A stretch of 64,000 nucleotides of DNA from Ruminococcaceae bacterium UBA7127 (GTDB taxonomy: Bacteria > Bacillota > Clostridia > Oscillospirales > Acutalibacteraceae). A program made the position numbers and the translations under genes. Of the stretch, positions 54,357-63,835 are shown one piece after another. The stretch spans positions 33,131 through 97,130 of the forward strand of contig DKXL01000029.1 of the NCBI GenBank assembly GCA_002493005.1, given 5' to 3'. The notes beneath the pieces were generated by a model. The model saw only the letters and a list, made by a program, of their open reading frames with translations. It ran no database searches and was not told where the DNA came from. The first letter of the stretch is position 1, and every line of letters begins with the position of its first letter.

Positions 54357-55058
54357 ATGCCTTTTTTCTATGGATTTGACTGGACATATATCGTGTTTAT
54401 TCTTCCTTGCATTATAATCACGCTGATATGTCAGATTAATGTAAAATCGACTTTTTCAAAGTATTCAAAAATCAGAAATTCACGTAATCTTACAGGCGCT
54501 CAGGCGGCTGAATACGTACTCCGCCAAAACGGAGTAGCAGGTGTAAGGATTGAACATGTTGCAGGCAGTATGACAGACCATTTTGACCCGCGCACCAATG
54601 TAATCAGACTTTCTGACACTGTTTACAACAGCAATTCGGTTGCAGCTGTAGGTGTTGCCTGTCACGAGGCAGGTCATGCAGTTCAGCATGCACAGAACTA
54701 TCTTCCAAACCGCATAAGAACAGCAGTATTGCCAATGGCAAGACTCGGTTCGGGACTTAGCTGGATTTTTATCATTATCGGACTTTGCTTTACGGCAAAG
54801 GTAGGATTTACATTTTTGTACATCGGCATCATTTTGTTTTCGCTTTCTGTTTTGTTCACACTTGCAACATTACCTGTTGAATTTAACGCGTCAAAGCGTG
54901 CGCTCGACACAATCAAAAGCGGAGATTTGCTTTATGGTGATGAATACACAGGTGCAAAACGCACATTACAGGCGGCGGCAATGACTTATGTTGCGGCTGC
55001 ACTCACTGCAATTATGCAGCTTTTAAGACTTGTTTTAATTGCACAAAGACGCAGATAA
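54357..55058 (+). CDS. Membrane zinc metallopeptidase, YugP family
   Basis: A 233-aa membrane protein of the YugP-type neutral zinc metallopeptidases. It has a transmembrane segment at 9-26, the zinc site HEAGHAVQH (H103, E104, H107), two further hydrophobic segments (about 130-168) and LPVEFNASKRAL near 180. Substrates are not known. It lies 16 nt after fmt and 28 nt before rsmB, the usual place in Clostridia. Confidence 0.9.
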   Translation: MPFFYGFDWTYIVFILPCIIITLICQINVKSTFSKYSKIRNSRNLTGAQAAEYVLRQNGVAGVRIEHVAGSMTDHFDPRTNVIRLSDTVYNSNSVAAVGVACHEAGHAVQHAQNYLPNRIRTAVLPMARLGSGLSWIFIIIGLCFTAKVGFTFLYIGIILFSLSVLFTLATLPVEFNASKRALDTIKSGDLLYGDEYTGAKRTLQAAAMTYVAAALTAIMQLLRLVLIAQRRR

Positions 55059-55086
55059 ATAAATTAACGGAGTAAAGAAGCAGACT

Positions 55087-56421
55087 ATGGCTAATTCACG
55101 CAACACAGCACTTGAAGTGCTGCTGAAAATTGAAAACGAAGACGCATATTCAAATATTGCTTTGAATAATGCCATAAAAGAAAATAAACTGAATGGTATA
55201 GACAGCGCTTTTGTATCTGCGCTTGTTTACGGTGTGCTCGAGCGAAAAATAACACTTGATTACATCATCAAAACCTACTCCAAAATTCCATTAAGGAAAA
55301 TAGAATCAAAAACAAAAAATATACTCAGGCTTGGTATTTTACAGCTTTTGTTTATGGATAAAGTTCCCGACAGTGCCGCTGTCAACGAAAGCGTGAACCT
55401 CGCCAAGAAGCATAAACTCCAAAAATCCTCAGGTTTTATTAACGGTATCCTGCGCTCAATTACAAGAGCCGAGATAAAATATACCTTGCCCGACAAGAGC
55501 AATTTGTTAAGATATTTGTCAGTCAAATATTCAGTTCCCGAGGATATAATCAGACTTTGGATTAATTCTTACGGAGAATTAAATGCAGAGGAGCTTTTAA
55601 AATCGCTTGGCGGCAGACCACAGATTTGCTGTCGTGTAAATACACTCAAAACCGATAAAGCAAGGCTTACGGCGGAGCTTGAAAAGCAAGGGGTTAAAAC
55701 AGAAGAAGTAAAGTTTCTTCCCGATGCTCTTTATCTTGAAAATACAGGCTCTGTAGAAAGGCTCAACGCTTACAAAAACGGATTATTTCACATTCAGGAC
55801 GCTTCATCACAGCTTTGTGTAAGCTGTCTTTCGCCAAAGCCTCGCCAAATTATGCTTGACATATGCGCCGCCCCCGGCGGCAAGTCGTTTACTGCCGCTC
55901 AGCTTATGAACGACAGGGGCAAAATTTTTTCCTGCGATATGTTTGAACATAAGCTAAAGCTTATAAACAGCGGCGCAAGGCGGCTGGGCATAAACTCAGT
56001 TGTCACTCTTTTGCGTGACGGTGAAAAAGATGAGGTGACTTTGCCGCTTGCCGACCGAATACTTTGCGATGTTCCTTGCAGCGGACTGGGGATAATGGCA
56101 CGTAAGCCAGAAATCAGATACAAAAAAGATGTTATTACTGCGCAGCTTCCTGAGCTTCAATATAAAATTCTCAGCAACAGCGCAAAATACCTTGCAAACG
56201 GAGGGGTGCTTGTCTACTCAACCTGCACGCTTAATCCTGCTGAAAATAACGAAAACGCAAACCGTTTTCTGTCTGAGCATCCTGACTTTTACGGAGTAAA
56301 AATCAAACTGCCAAACGGTATTGAACGCGCATTTGATGAAGAACCCTACGAGATTACTCTGATGCCGCACAAGGCAAAAACAGACGGCTTTTACTTTGCA
56401 GTATTTGGAAAGAAGGTTTGA
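55087..56421 (+). CDS. rsmB: 16S rRNA m5C967 methyltransferase RsmB
   Basis: Methylates cytosine 967 of 16S rRNA with SAM. The 444-aa protein has an N-terminal NusB-like RNA-binding domain (about 1-135) and a methyltransferase domain with DICAAPGGKSFTAAQ, the catalytic cysteine block DVPCSGLG and STCTLNPAENNENA. It ends 2 nt before the rlmN start. Confidence 0.95.
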   Translation: MANSRNTALEVLLKIENEDAYSNIALNNAIKENKLNGIDSAFVSALVYGVLERKITLDYIIKTYSKIPLRKIESKTKNILRLGILQLLFMDKVPDSAAVNESVNLAKKHKLQKSSGFINGILRSITRAEIKYTLPDKSNLLRYLSVKYSVPEDIIRLWINSYGELNAEELLKSLGGRPQICCRVNTLKTDKARLTAELEKQGVKTEEVKFLPDALYLENTGSVERLNAYKNGLFHIQDASSQLCVSCLSPKPRQIMLDICAAPGGKSFTAAQLMNDRGKIFSCDMFEHKLKLINSGARRLGINSVVTLLRDGEKDEVTLPLADRILCDVPCSGLGIMARKPEIRYKKDVITAQLPELQYKILSNSAKYLANGGVLVYSTCTLNPAENNENANRFLSEHPDFYGVKIKLPNGIERAFDEEPYEITLMPHKAKTDGFYFAVFGKKV

Positions 56422-56423
56422 TT

Positions 56424-57467
56424 TTGAATACGCTTGTTGACCTAAAATCAATGACTACTGCCGAAATCTGCGAGTTTGCCGTTGCAAATAATTACCCAAA
56501 ATTCAGGGGGAAGCAAATCAGCGAGTGGCTGTCAAAGGGCGTTGAATCCTTTGATGAAATGAAAAACCTGCCGTCAGACTTACGGCAGTTTCTTCAAACA
56601 AGTTGTTACATTTCTGTTGCAAATATTGCAAAAAAACTTGTTTCAAGGTATGATAAAACAGTAAAATATCTTTTTTCGTTTTATGACAGTGAATGTGTTG
56701 AATCTGTAATAATGAAATATAAACACGGATATACAATCTGCATTTCAACTCAGGTCGGATGTAAGATGGGCTGTACGTTTTGCGCCACAGGCAAAAGCGG
56801 ATTTTCACGGAGTCTTGCACCGTCCGAGATGTTAGCTCAAATTGAATCGGCACAAAAGGATTTGAATATAAGAATTTCCAATATTGTTTTAATGGGAATG
56901 GGGGAACCTCTCGACAACTTTGACAATGTAGTCAAGTTTTTGAATTTAGTTTCGTCAGATGAGGGTCTCAACATAGGAATGAGGCACATTACGCTTTCAA
57001 CCTGCGGAATAGTACCAAAGATTTATGAACTTGCAAAACTGCATTTGGGAATAACGCTTTCGGTTTCTCTGCACGCTCCAAATGATGAAATCAGACGGCA
57101 GACTATGCCGATTGCACGTAAATATTCTATGGAAGAATTGCTCAAAGCTTGCAGAGATTATTTTAATTCGACAGGCAGACGAGTAACATTTGAATATTCA
57201 ATGATAAGCGGAGTAAATGACAGTGACCACAATGCTCACGAGCTTGCCAATCGTTTGCAGGGAATGGGCTGTCACGTTAATCTTATTCCCGTCAACTCGG
57301 TTGAGGGTACAGAATACATAAAGAGTAATATCAAAAGGCAGCAAGCCTTTATAAATATACTTGCATCAAAAAAAATAGGAGCCACCGTAAGAAGAACGCT
57401 TGGCAGTGATATCAACGCTTCTTGCGGTCAGCTCAAAAGAAAGCATATAGAAGAAGGAGGTAAATAA
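56424..57467 (+). CDS. rlmN: Dual-specificity 23S rRNA/tRNA adenine C2 methyltransferase RlmN
   Basis: Radical-SAM enzyme methylating A2503 of 23S rRNA and A37 of some tRNAs. The 347-aa protein has the iron-sulfur motif CKMGCTFC (C113, C117, C120), GMGEPLDNFDN, and the methyl-carrying Cys in the C-terminal NASCGQL. I chose UUG 56424 because AAGG is 7 nt upstream; the in-frame UUG at 56418 leaves only 1 nt. prpC follows after 1 nt. Confidence 0.94.
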   Translation: MNTLVDLKSMTTAEICEFAVANNYPKFRGKQISEWLSKGVESFDEMKNLPSDLRQFLQTSCYISVANIAKKLVSRYDKTVKYLFSFYDSECVESVIMKYKHGYTICISTQVGCKMGCTFCATGKSGFSRSLAPSEMLAQIESAQKDLNIRISNIVLMGMGEPLDNFDNVVKFLNLVSSDEGLNIGMRHITLSTCGIVPKIYELAKLHLGITLSVSLHAPNDEIRRQTMPIARKYSMEELLKACRDYFNSTGRRVTFEYSMISGVNDSDHNAHELANRLQGMGCHVNLIPVNSVEGTEYIKSNIKRQQAFINILASKKIGATVRRTLGSDINASCGQLKRKHIEEGGK

Positions 57468-57468
57468 C

Positions 57469-58194
57469 TTGGAAGTATTCAGCAAGAGTGATATCGGACT
57501 TGTAAGAAAAGAAAATCAGGATGATTGCCGCTTCGGAGTTATATCTCCCAGCTGTGTCTGGGCGGTTGTGTGTGACGGAATGGGCGGCGCCAACGGAGGC
57601 AACATCGCCAGTGCGGCAGCCGTTGAGTATATCAGCACCAAAATTACTGATTTGTACAAGGATGATATGACCAAAGAGCAAATAGGCGAGCTTATGGCAG
57701 AGATTGTTGTCAATGCAAATATGAGGGTGTTTGAGATGTCCACACAAGACCCCGAGCTTGCAGGAATGGGCACAACCTGTGAATTTGTATTTGTAAAAGA
57801 CACTACTGTTCATGTTGTGCATGTAGGTGACAGCCGCACATACGCAATCAGAGGCGGCAAAATCAAACAGCTTACCGAGGATCATTCCGTTGTTCAGGAG
57901 ATGGTCAGAAGGGGCGAGCTGACATATGAGCAGGCTCAGAATCATCCCAACAAAAACTTTATCACACGTGCTTTGGGTATCAAGCCCTCTGTTCGTCTTG
58001 ATTATATTGAAGCCAACTTTATCTATGGTGATGTGCTTTTGATATGTACCGACGGACTTTCAAACTGTGTGACAACAGGTGATATTGTAAAGATTTGTCA
58101 TGAAAACCGCGGTGACAGTTTAATTACCAAACTTGTTGACAAGGCTAAAGATGGCGGCGGAACCGACAACATCACCGTAACTGTAATTTACTAA
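57469..58194 (+). CDS. prpC: PP2C-type serine/threonine phosphatase
   Basis: A 241-aa Mn/Mg-dependent phosphatase that opposes PrkC. It has the PP2C blocks SDIGLVRKENQDD, VCDGMGGANGG, AGMGTTCEF, HVGDSRTYAIR, LTEDHSVVQEMV and DGLSNCV, with all metal-binding Asp present. Start is UUG 57469 with GGAGG upstream. It is coupled to prkC 18 nt later. Confidence 0.94.
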   Translation: MEVFSKSDIGLVRKENQDDCRFGVISPSCVWAVVCDGMGGANGGNIASAAAVEYISTKITDLYKDDMTKEQIGELMAEIVVNANMRVFEMSTQDPELAGMGTTCEFVFVKDTTVHVVHVGDSRTYAIRGGKIKQLTEDHSVVQEMVRRGELTYEQAQNHPNKNFITRALGIKPSVRLDYIEANFIYGDVLLICTDGLSNCVTTGDIVKICHENRGDSLITKLVDKAKDGGGTDNITVTVIY

Positions 58195-58212
58195 CGAAGG
58201 GAGCCCATCGTT

Positions 58213-60312
58213 TTGGATAAATATATAGGCAAGCGACTTGACGGCAGATATGAAATACATGAGCTTATAGGCGTTGGCGGTATGGCTAACGTTTATCGCT
58301 GTACCGATACTATTGACGACCGAGAGGTTGCTATTAAGATATTAAAGGATGAGTACCTTAATAACGAGGAATTTATACGCAGATTTAAAAACGAGTCCAA
58401 AGCCATTGCAATGCTTTCACATCAGAATATTGTTAAGGTGTATGACGTAAGCTTTGGCGATATGATTCAATATATTGTAATGGAGTATATTGACGGTATT
58501 ACCCTCAAGGAATATATTGACCAGCAGGGTATTATTGAGTGGAAGGACACAATTCATCTTACAATTCAGGTTCTTCGTGCACTTCAGCACGCACACGAAT
58601 GCGGCATAGTACACCGTGACATTAAGCCGCAGAATATTATGCTTTTGCAGGATGGCACAATCAAGGTAACAGACTTTGGTATTGCAAGATTTTCCGATAA
58701 GTCAACACGTACAATGACAGAGCAGGCGATAGGTTCGGTACATTATATTGCGCCCGAGCAGGCAAAGGGTGATGCTACCGACGGTAAAACGGACATATAT
58801 TCTGTCGGTGTTATGTTGTATGAAATGCTTACAGGCAAGCTGCCGTTTGACGGCGACAGTGCTGTGACAATCGCGCTTATGCAGCTTCAGTCCACACCAA
58901 AACGTCCTCGCGAGGTAAACCCCGGTATTCCAATCGGGCTTGAACAGATTACTATGCGCGCAATGCAAAAACTTCCTGCTGACCGCTACAAGTCAGCGGC
59001 TGAAATGCTCAGTGACATTGAGCGCTTTAGACTTAATCCGTCTATTGTGTTTGATTACGGCAAGAACGTTGTCGATAATCAGCCGACAAGATTTGTTAAT
59101 TCTTTAAAAGAAACAAAACCGAGCGAAATTAAAAATTCAGACAGAACACGAGTTGTTGATATTCCTAACGCGTCAGATCAGCGCGATGATGATAAGTTTG
59201 CTGACGAGGAATATGCAAAGGAGCACAGCTCGGCATACTATGCAATCAAGGGAATTTTGATTGCGGCGGTAGCGGTATGTGCGGTGTTCTTTGCGCTTGC
59301 CTTTTTCAGAGGATGTTCTGTATCTCAGTCAAAGGATGTAGATGTTCCGGATTTTGTCGGCAAATCCTTTGTTGAGGTAAAAGAAAATAACCCAAATAAC
59401 TTTGTGTTTGAAGTCAAGAGTGAATTTGATGAAACCAAAGAAATCGGAGCTGTTCTTGAGCAAGATCCGCCTGCAAATTCAATGAAAGTAAAATCCGGGT
59501 CAACAATCACACTTACAGTAAACGGAACAGACACAGAGGTTTCGATTCCTTATGTAATAAACAGTGACGAAAAAGCAGCCGTAAAGGCGCTTAAGGATAA
59601 AAACCTTATGACTGATGTTGTTTATGTTGAAAATACAAAAACACCAAAGGGCTACACTATTGACACATTCCCAAAGGCGGGCGTGAAAACAACAATCGGT
59701 TCAACTGTAACCGTATTTATTGCCAACGGTGCAAAGCCGGAGCAGGTAAAGCTTCCGTCTGTTGAGGGATTGATGCTTGCGGAGGCTCAGCAAATGCTTA
59801 CAGAGCTTGGACTCACAGTTGAAACTCAGCTCGACGATGAAAGCAAGGAGCCAAAGGATACTGTGCTCAGCATGTCGCCTCTACAGTACGGCAAGGTTGA
59901 CAAAGGCTCTGTTGTTACACTTCTTGTAAGCTCAGGACTTGGGGATAAGAACACAGTAAATATTGTTGTTGACTTGCCTGATAATTCGCCGGAAACTGTT
60001 GAGATGACAGTTATTGTTGACGGAGTTATTGATCAGCAATACAGCAAAACACTTGTCCCGATGTACAACAAAACCTGTACGCTTGAATTTACAGGCTCGG
60101 GTACATCTTCAATCGTGGTACAGCTTGACGGTCAGGTTTATCGTGAGTACTCAATTGATTATGCAACTTCAAATGTAAGCACAACGGCTACTCACGAATA
60201 TGTTGCTCCGACAACTGCGCCGCCTGAAACAGAGCCGTCTACAACGAATGAATACAGTGAAGGCGACGATCCTGATAATCCTGTTACTCCGACAGGAAAT
60301 CCGACTCCGTAA
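58213..60312 (+). CDS. prkC: PASTA-domain serine/threonine kinase
   Basis: A 699-aa membrane kinase that senses muropeptides or lipid II through its PASTA repeats. The cytoplasmic kinase domain has GVGGMANVY, VAIK (K42), HRDIKPQN (D136) and DFG (D154), so it is active. A transmembrane helix (347-366) is followed by three PASTA domains (about 374-440, 441-509, 510-577) and a beta-rich then Thr/Pro-rich tail. UUG start after GAAGGGAG. It pairs with prpC; a second, degenerate PASTA kinase lies at 62173. Confidence 0.95.
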   Translation: MDKYIGKRLDGRYEIHELIGVGGMANVYRCTDTIDDREVAIKILKDEYLNNEEFIRRFKNESKAIAMLSHQNIVKVYDVSFGDMIQYIVMEYIDGITLKEYIDQQGIIEWKDTIHLTIQVLRALQHAHECGIVHRDIKPQNIMLLQDGTIKVTDFGIARFSDKSTRTMTEQAIGSVHYIAPEQAKGDATDGKTDIYSVGVMLYEMLTGKLPFDGDSAVTIALMQLQSTPKRPREVNPGIPIGLEQITMRAMQKLPADRYKSAAEMLSDIERFRLNPSIVFDYGKNVVDNQPTRFVNSLKETKPSEIKNSDRTRVVDIPNASDQRDDDKFADEEYAKEHSSAYYAIKGILIAAVAVCAVFFALAFFRGCSVSQSKDVDVPDFVGKSFVEVKENNPNNFVFEVKSEFDETKEIGAVLEQDPPANSMKVKSGSTITLTVNGTDTEVSIPYVINSDEKAAVKALKDKNLMTDVVYVENTKTPKGYTIDTFPKAGVKTTIGSTVTVFIANGAKPEQVKLPSVEGLMLAEAQQMLTELGLTVETQLDDESKEPKDTVLSMSPLQYGKVDKGSVVTLLVSSGLGDKNTVNIVVDLPDNSPETVEMTVIVDGVIDQQYSKTLVPMYNKTCTLEFTGSGTSSIVVQLDGQVYREYSIDYATSNVSTTATHEYVAPTTAPPETEPSTTNEYSEGDDPDNPVTPTGNPTP

Positions 60313-60330
60313 TGAGTGTGGCTGGTTTTT

Positions 60331-61218
60331 ATGAATAAATTAAACGGTGTTCTTATGAAATCAATCGGCGGATTCTATTATGTTCGCTGTGACGGCAAAG
60401 AGTATGAATGTAAAGCAAGGGGGAGCTTTCGCAAAAGCGGAAACTCCCCGGTTGCAGGTGATAAGGTTGTTATAAACGTGCCTGAGGACGGCTTTGCTTC
60501 AATAGAAGAAATCCTGCCTCGTGCCAATAAACTTAAACGACCTGCGCTTGCCAATATAGATGCACTTGTAATTGTATGTTCCACTGTAGACCCAATGCCG
60601 AATTTTGCTGTAATTGACAAAATGACGGCGGCGGCAGTCAATAATAATATGGAGCCGATAGTTGTCATTACAAAAAACGATTTAAAAAACGGCGACAGGC
60701 TTGCAAAGATTTATATGAATTCTGACATTAAGGTCTTTCAGTGTTCACCTGAAAATACGGACGAGATATCAGCACTCAGAGATTATCTAAAGGGCAAGGT
60801 GTCGGCATTTACCGGTAACAGCGGAGTAGGCAAGTCTACGCTTTTAAATCTTCTGTTTAATAATCTTGAACTTCAAACGGGACAAATCAGCCAAAAGCTC
60901 GGCAGAGGACGACATACTACACGTGTTGTTGAGCTGTTTGAACTTGACGGATGTTTTGTTGCCGACACTCCGGGATTTTCAACAGTTGATCTTCAGCGTT
61001 ATGAGATGATTGACAAATCTCAGCTTCAATACTGTTTTCCTGAGTTTGAAAAATATCTCGGTGAGTGCAAATTTACATCGTGCTCCCACACCTGTGAAAA
61101 AGGATGCAGGATTTTGCAGGCACTCTCTGACGGAGATATTGAGCAAACCCGACATCAAAGCTATGTGTTGATGTATAATGAAGTAAAAGATATAAAGTCA
61201 TGGCAATTTAAGGAGTAA
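60331..61218 (+). CDS. rsgA: Ribosome small-subunit GTPase RsgA
   Basis: Circularly permuted GTPase that helps late 30S maturation. The 295-aa protein has an N-terminal OB fold (MKSIGGFYYVRC), the G4 motif TKNDL ahead of the G1 motif GNSGVGKSTLL as expected for the permuted order, G3 DTPGF and a C-terminal zinc site (CKFTSCSHTCEKGC). ATG 60331 is the best start, though no strong ribosome site is visible; coupling with prkC, 18 nt upstream, is likely. Confidence 0.93.
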   Translation: MNKLNGVLMKSIGGFYYVRCDGKEYECKARGSFRKSGNSPVAGDKVVINVPEDGFASIEEILPRANKLKRPALANIDALVIVCSTVDPMPNFAVIDKMTAAAVNNNMEPIVVITKNDLKNGDRLAKIYMNSDIKVFQCSPENTDEISALRDYLKGKVSAFTGNSGVGKSTLLNLLFNNLELQTGQISQKLGRGRHTTRVVELFELDGCFVADTPGFSTVDLQRYEMIDKSQLQYCFPEFEKYLGECKFTSCSHTCEKGCRILQALSDGDIEQTRHQSYVLMYNEVKDIKSWQFKE

Positions 61219-61220
61219 AA

Positions 61221-61850
61221 ATGCGTTGTGTAATCATTTCGGGCTCACCCGACACGGATGTCAATTTCATAAAAGAACAGGTTTTGCCCGATGATTACAT
61301 CATATGTGCAGACAAAGGCTGTGAATATGCCTTACTTTCAGGCATTGTTCCAAACCTTGTTGTGAGCGATTTTGACTCGTGCAGTCAAAAAATTTTCCCA
61401 AATTGCGAAACTATAACGCTAAATCCGCATAAAGATGATACAGATACTATGCATGCGATTGATATTGCGCTTGAGAAGGGCTACAGAGAAATTGTGTTAC
61501 TTGGCGCTACGGGCGGCAGACTTGACCACACCATAGCTAATCTGTCCGCTTTGCAGTATATTTCTTTGAAGGGCGCAAAAGGATATGTATTGTCAAAAAC
61601 GGAGCATATCGAGTATCTCCCAAAAGGCTGTTATGAATTTGACGGACTTAACGGTAAAACTTTTTCACTGTTTCCGTTTGGATGCAGTGAAGTTTGCGTC
61701 AGCTATTCAGGCGCGGAATATCCGCTTGATCATTATCGATTAAGCAGTGCTGTGCCGATGGGAGTATCAAATATTTTTTTAAGCGACAATGCAACTATTA
61801 AAATTTATGACGGAAATGCAATACTTATAATTAATCTGCAAAAATGTTAG
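61221..61850 (+). CDS. thiN: Thiamine pyrophosphokinase
   Basis: A 209-aa enzyme making thiamine diphosphate from thiamine and ATP. The blocks ICADKGCEYALLSGIVPNLV with SDFDS, HKDDTDTMHAIDIAL and GATGGRLDHTIANL are diagnostic. It begins 2 nt after rsgA and closes the plus-strand cluster. Confidence 0.93.
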   Translation: MRCVIISGSPDTDVNFIKEQVLPDDYIICADKGCEYALLSGIVPNLVVSDFDSCSQKIFPNCETITLNPHKDDTDTMHAIDIALEKGYREIVLLGATGGRLDHTIANLSALQYISLKGAKGYVLSKTEHIEYLPKGCYEFDGLNGKTFSLFPFGCSEVCVSYSGAEYPLDHYRLSSAVPMGVSNIFLSDNATIKIYDGNAILIINLQKC

Positions 61851-61907
61851 CGAGAAATTAATTTTTCTTTCTAAAATTCTTTTATATCAGTATGAAATAC
61901 GCATATT

Positions 61908-61916
61908 GTGTATAAT
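61908..61916 (+). promoter_or_regulatory. Extended -10 promoter for tRNA-Ala
   Basis: TGGTATAAT-like TGTGTATAAT: TG at 61908-61909 and a perfect TATAAT at 61911-61916, 22 nt before the tRNA. No clear -35. Confidence 0.5.
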
Positions 61917-61938
61917 AAAAATAACTGTAACATTATAT

Positions 61939-62014
61939 GGGGGTATAGCTCAGTTGGGAGAGTGTTTGACTGGCAGTCAAAAGGTCACGGGTTCGAGCCC
62001 CGTTATCTCCACCA
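61939..62014 (+). tRNA. tRNA-Ala (anticodon GGC), CCA encoded
   Basis: The 76-nt sequence folds as a cloverleaf. The acceptor arm GGGGGTA/TATCTCC carries the G3-U70 pair that identifies tRNA-Ala. The anticodon stem TTTGA/TCAAA encloses CTGGCAG with anticodon GGC (reads GCC and GCU), and the T arm is CACGG-GTTCGAG-CCCCG-like. CCA is encoded at 62012-62014. Confidence 0.93.
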
Positions 62015-62042
62015 CAAGTTATTTATGTGTAATAATCAAAAA

Positions 62043-62074
62043 AATTACAGTTTCTCTATAACAAAACTGTAATT
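62043..62074 (+). terminator. Hairpin after tRNA-Ala
   Basis: An 11-bp perfect stem (62043-62053 with 62064-62074). The following sequence ATAATGAC lacks a T run, so it may be a weak terminator. Confidence 0.5.
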
Positions 62075-62093
62075 ATAATGACATTCTTAAGTC

Positions 62094-62123
62094 TTGAAAA
62101 GAATAATACTATTGTGCTATAAT
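62094..62123 (+). promoter_or_regulatory. Promoter for the PASTA pseudokinase gene
   Basis: TTGAAA (62094-62099), 18 bp and TATAAT (62118-62123) with an extended -10 TGC in front. Confidence 0.65.
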
Positions 62124-62172
62124 TCTTTTTAGACAAAATCTGACAAGAAATAATTTGGAGTTGAATTACAAT

Positions 62173-63798
62173 ATGTCATTGTGTATGGGATGTATGCAGG
62201 AAATCGGCAATCATAAGATTTGTCCGTCCTGCGGCTTTGATACAACTGAAAAGCAACAAGCTCCTTTTTTGCCATACGGCACTGTTCTTGCAAACCGATA
62301 TGTTGTCGGTGCAGGACTTGATACAAACGGTGAAAGCACCCGATATATAAGCTACGATAAGCAGACAGGCGATATCGTCATTGTGTGCGAGTTCTTGCCA
62401 ATCGGACTTTTTAACCGTGAGGAAGGCACCACTGAAATTAAAATTAACTATGAGAATCGTCTTGTTTTCAGCAAACTTAAGGACGAATTTGTAAATTATT
62501 TTAGAATTCTTTCCGAACTTCGCGAGCTTTCTGCGCTTATGAATGTTCATAATATTTTTGAAGAGAACAATACGGTTTATGTGATTGAGGAAAACGAGGA
62601 TCTTATTCCGTTTGAGGAATATGTTGAGCGCAGTAACGGTCACCTTGAATGGGATATTGCCCGTCCTTTGTTTATGCCGGTGATTTCTGCTCTTGAGGCA
62701 TTGCACAGACGCGGCGTAGGACATTATGCTATTGCGCCCAAGAATATGTATATCACTGCTTCAGGCAAAATTAAAATATCAGGCTTTGCAACCGAGAACG
62801 AGCGCAAACGCGGCACATCTCTTAAGTCGCAGCTGTTTTCGGGCGGCGCGGCTCCCGAGCAGTATGACGATAACTTTCCGCTTGATGACATAACCGATAT
62901 ATACGGCTTCTGTGCAACTCTGTTCTTTGCCCTCACCGGTCATATGCCAAAGAATGCTGTTGAGCGCCGCAAAGACAGCCGTTTGCTTATGAGCACAACC
63001 ACCGTTAAGCGTTTGCCTCCGCACGTTGTTTCAGCACTTGCTAACGGCTTACAGGTTGAGCGTGAAAACAGAATAACCGATTTTGATGAACTTCGTTCAC
63101 AGCTTTCTGTTGCACACACAGCTAAAGTAATCCAGGATGAAATTTCAAGAACTGCAAGTATGAATCTTTCAAAGTCTGAGCACCAACGCAAGGCTTCGGG
63201 AATGTCGCATACTTCAATCGTTATTATTGCGGCTGCTGTTACGGTACTTGTTTTGGGCATTGCAGGTGTATTTTGGCTTATGCAAAATCCGCTTGCGGGA
63301 ATGTTTGACTCCAATGTCAACCCAAGTGTAGAGTCAACTCAGAGCACCGAGTGGACGGGACCTACTGTTCCTAATTACGTCGGAATGAATTATGATGATG
63401 TTGTCAAAAAGGATGAACAGGACGATACCGTTACAGTTTATAAGAATTATGCTGACAATTACAGTGATGAGTATAAAGAAGGTGTAATTATCTCTCAGAG
63501 CCCGGCGGCAGGTTCAAAAGTAACGCAGGATGACGCTGTTATAATCAGTGTTTCGGTCAGCAAAGGACCTCAGATGAGAACTTTGCCTAAGGTTGAGGGA
63601 GAAAAACTTGACACTGCGGCGGCTGATATTGCAGAACAAGGCTTGCTTGCTCGCGCTGAGTATGAATACAGCACAGAGGTTGCTGAGGACAGGGTAATCA
63701 GATACAAAGAGCACGTTGCCGGGGATACACTTGAATACGGCACAACCGTAGTCCTTATCGTCAGCAAAGGCAGTGAACCTGCCAAGACAAATCAATAA
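62173..63798 (+). CDS. Zinc-ribbon PASTA pseudokinase (membrane)
   Basis: A 541-aa protein with an N-terminal zinc ribbon (CMGCM...CPSCG, about 4-24), a kinase-like domain (about 35-290), a transmembrane helix (about 345-367) and two PASTA domains (about 390-462 and 463-531). Key kinase residues are lost: the VAIK lysine is Cys72, HRD is HYA (184-186), the catalytic-loop Lys is Ala188, and DFG is GFA (204-206); the loop Asn191 is kept. It should not phosphorylate, and may bind PrkC or wall precursors. ATG 62173 is 12 nt from GGAG and starts right at the zinc ribbon; UUG 62155 is the alternative. Confidence 0.85.
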   Translation: MSLCMGCMQEIGNHKICPSCGFDTTEKQQAPFLPYGTVLANRYVVGAGLDTNGESTRYISYDKQTGDIVIVCEFLPIGLFNREEGTTEIKINYENRLVFSKLKDEFVNYFRILSELRELSALMNVHNIFEENNTVYVIEENEDLIPFEEYVERSNGHLEWDIARPLFMPVISALEALHRRGVGHYAIAPKNMYITASGKIKISGFATENERKRGTSLKSQLFSGGAAPEQYDDNFPLDDITDIYGFCATLFFALTGHMPKNAVERRKDSRLLMSTTTVKRLPPHVVSALANGLQVERENRITDFDELRSQLSVAHTAKVIQDEISRTASMNLSKSEHQRKASGMSHTSIVIIAAAVTVLVLGIAGVFWLMQNPLAGMFDSNVNPSVESTQSTEWTGPTVPNYVGMNYDDVVKKDEQDDTVTVYKNYADNYSDEYKEGVIISQSPAAGSKVTQDDAVIISVSVSKGPQMRTLPKVEGEKLDTAAADIAEQGLLARAEYEYSTEVAEDRVIRYKEHVAGDTLEYGTTVVLIVSKGSEPAKTNQ

Positions 63799-63806
63799 AA
63801 CATTTT

Positions 63807-63834
63807 AGAGCGGCTTTTGCCGCTCTTATTTTTT
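63807..63834 (+). terminator. Terminator after the pseudokinase gene
   Basis: AGAGCGGC-TTTT-GCCGCTCT (63807-63826) is a perfect 8-bp stem followed by TATTTTTT. Confidence 0.9.
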
Positions 63835-63835
63835 C

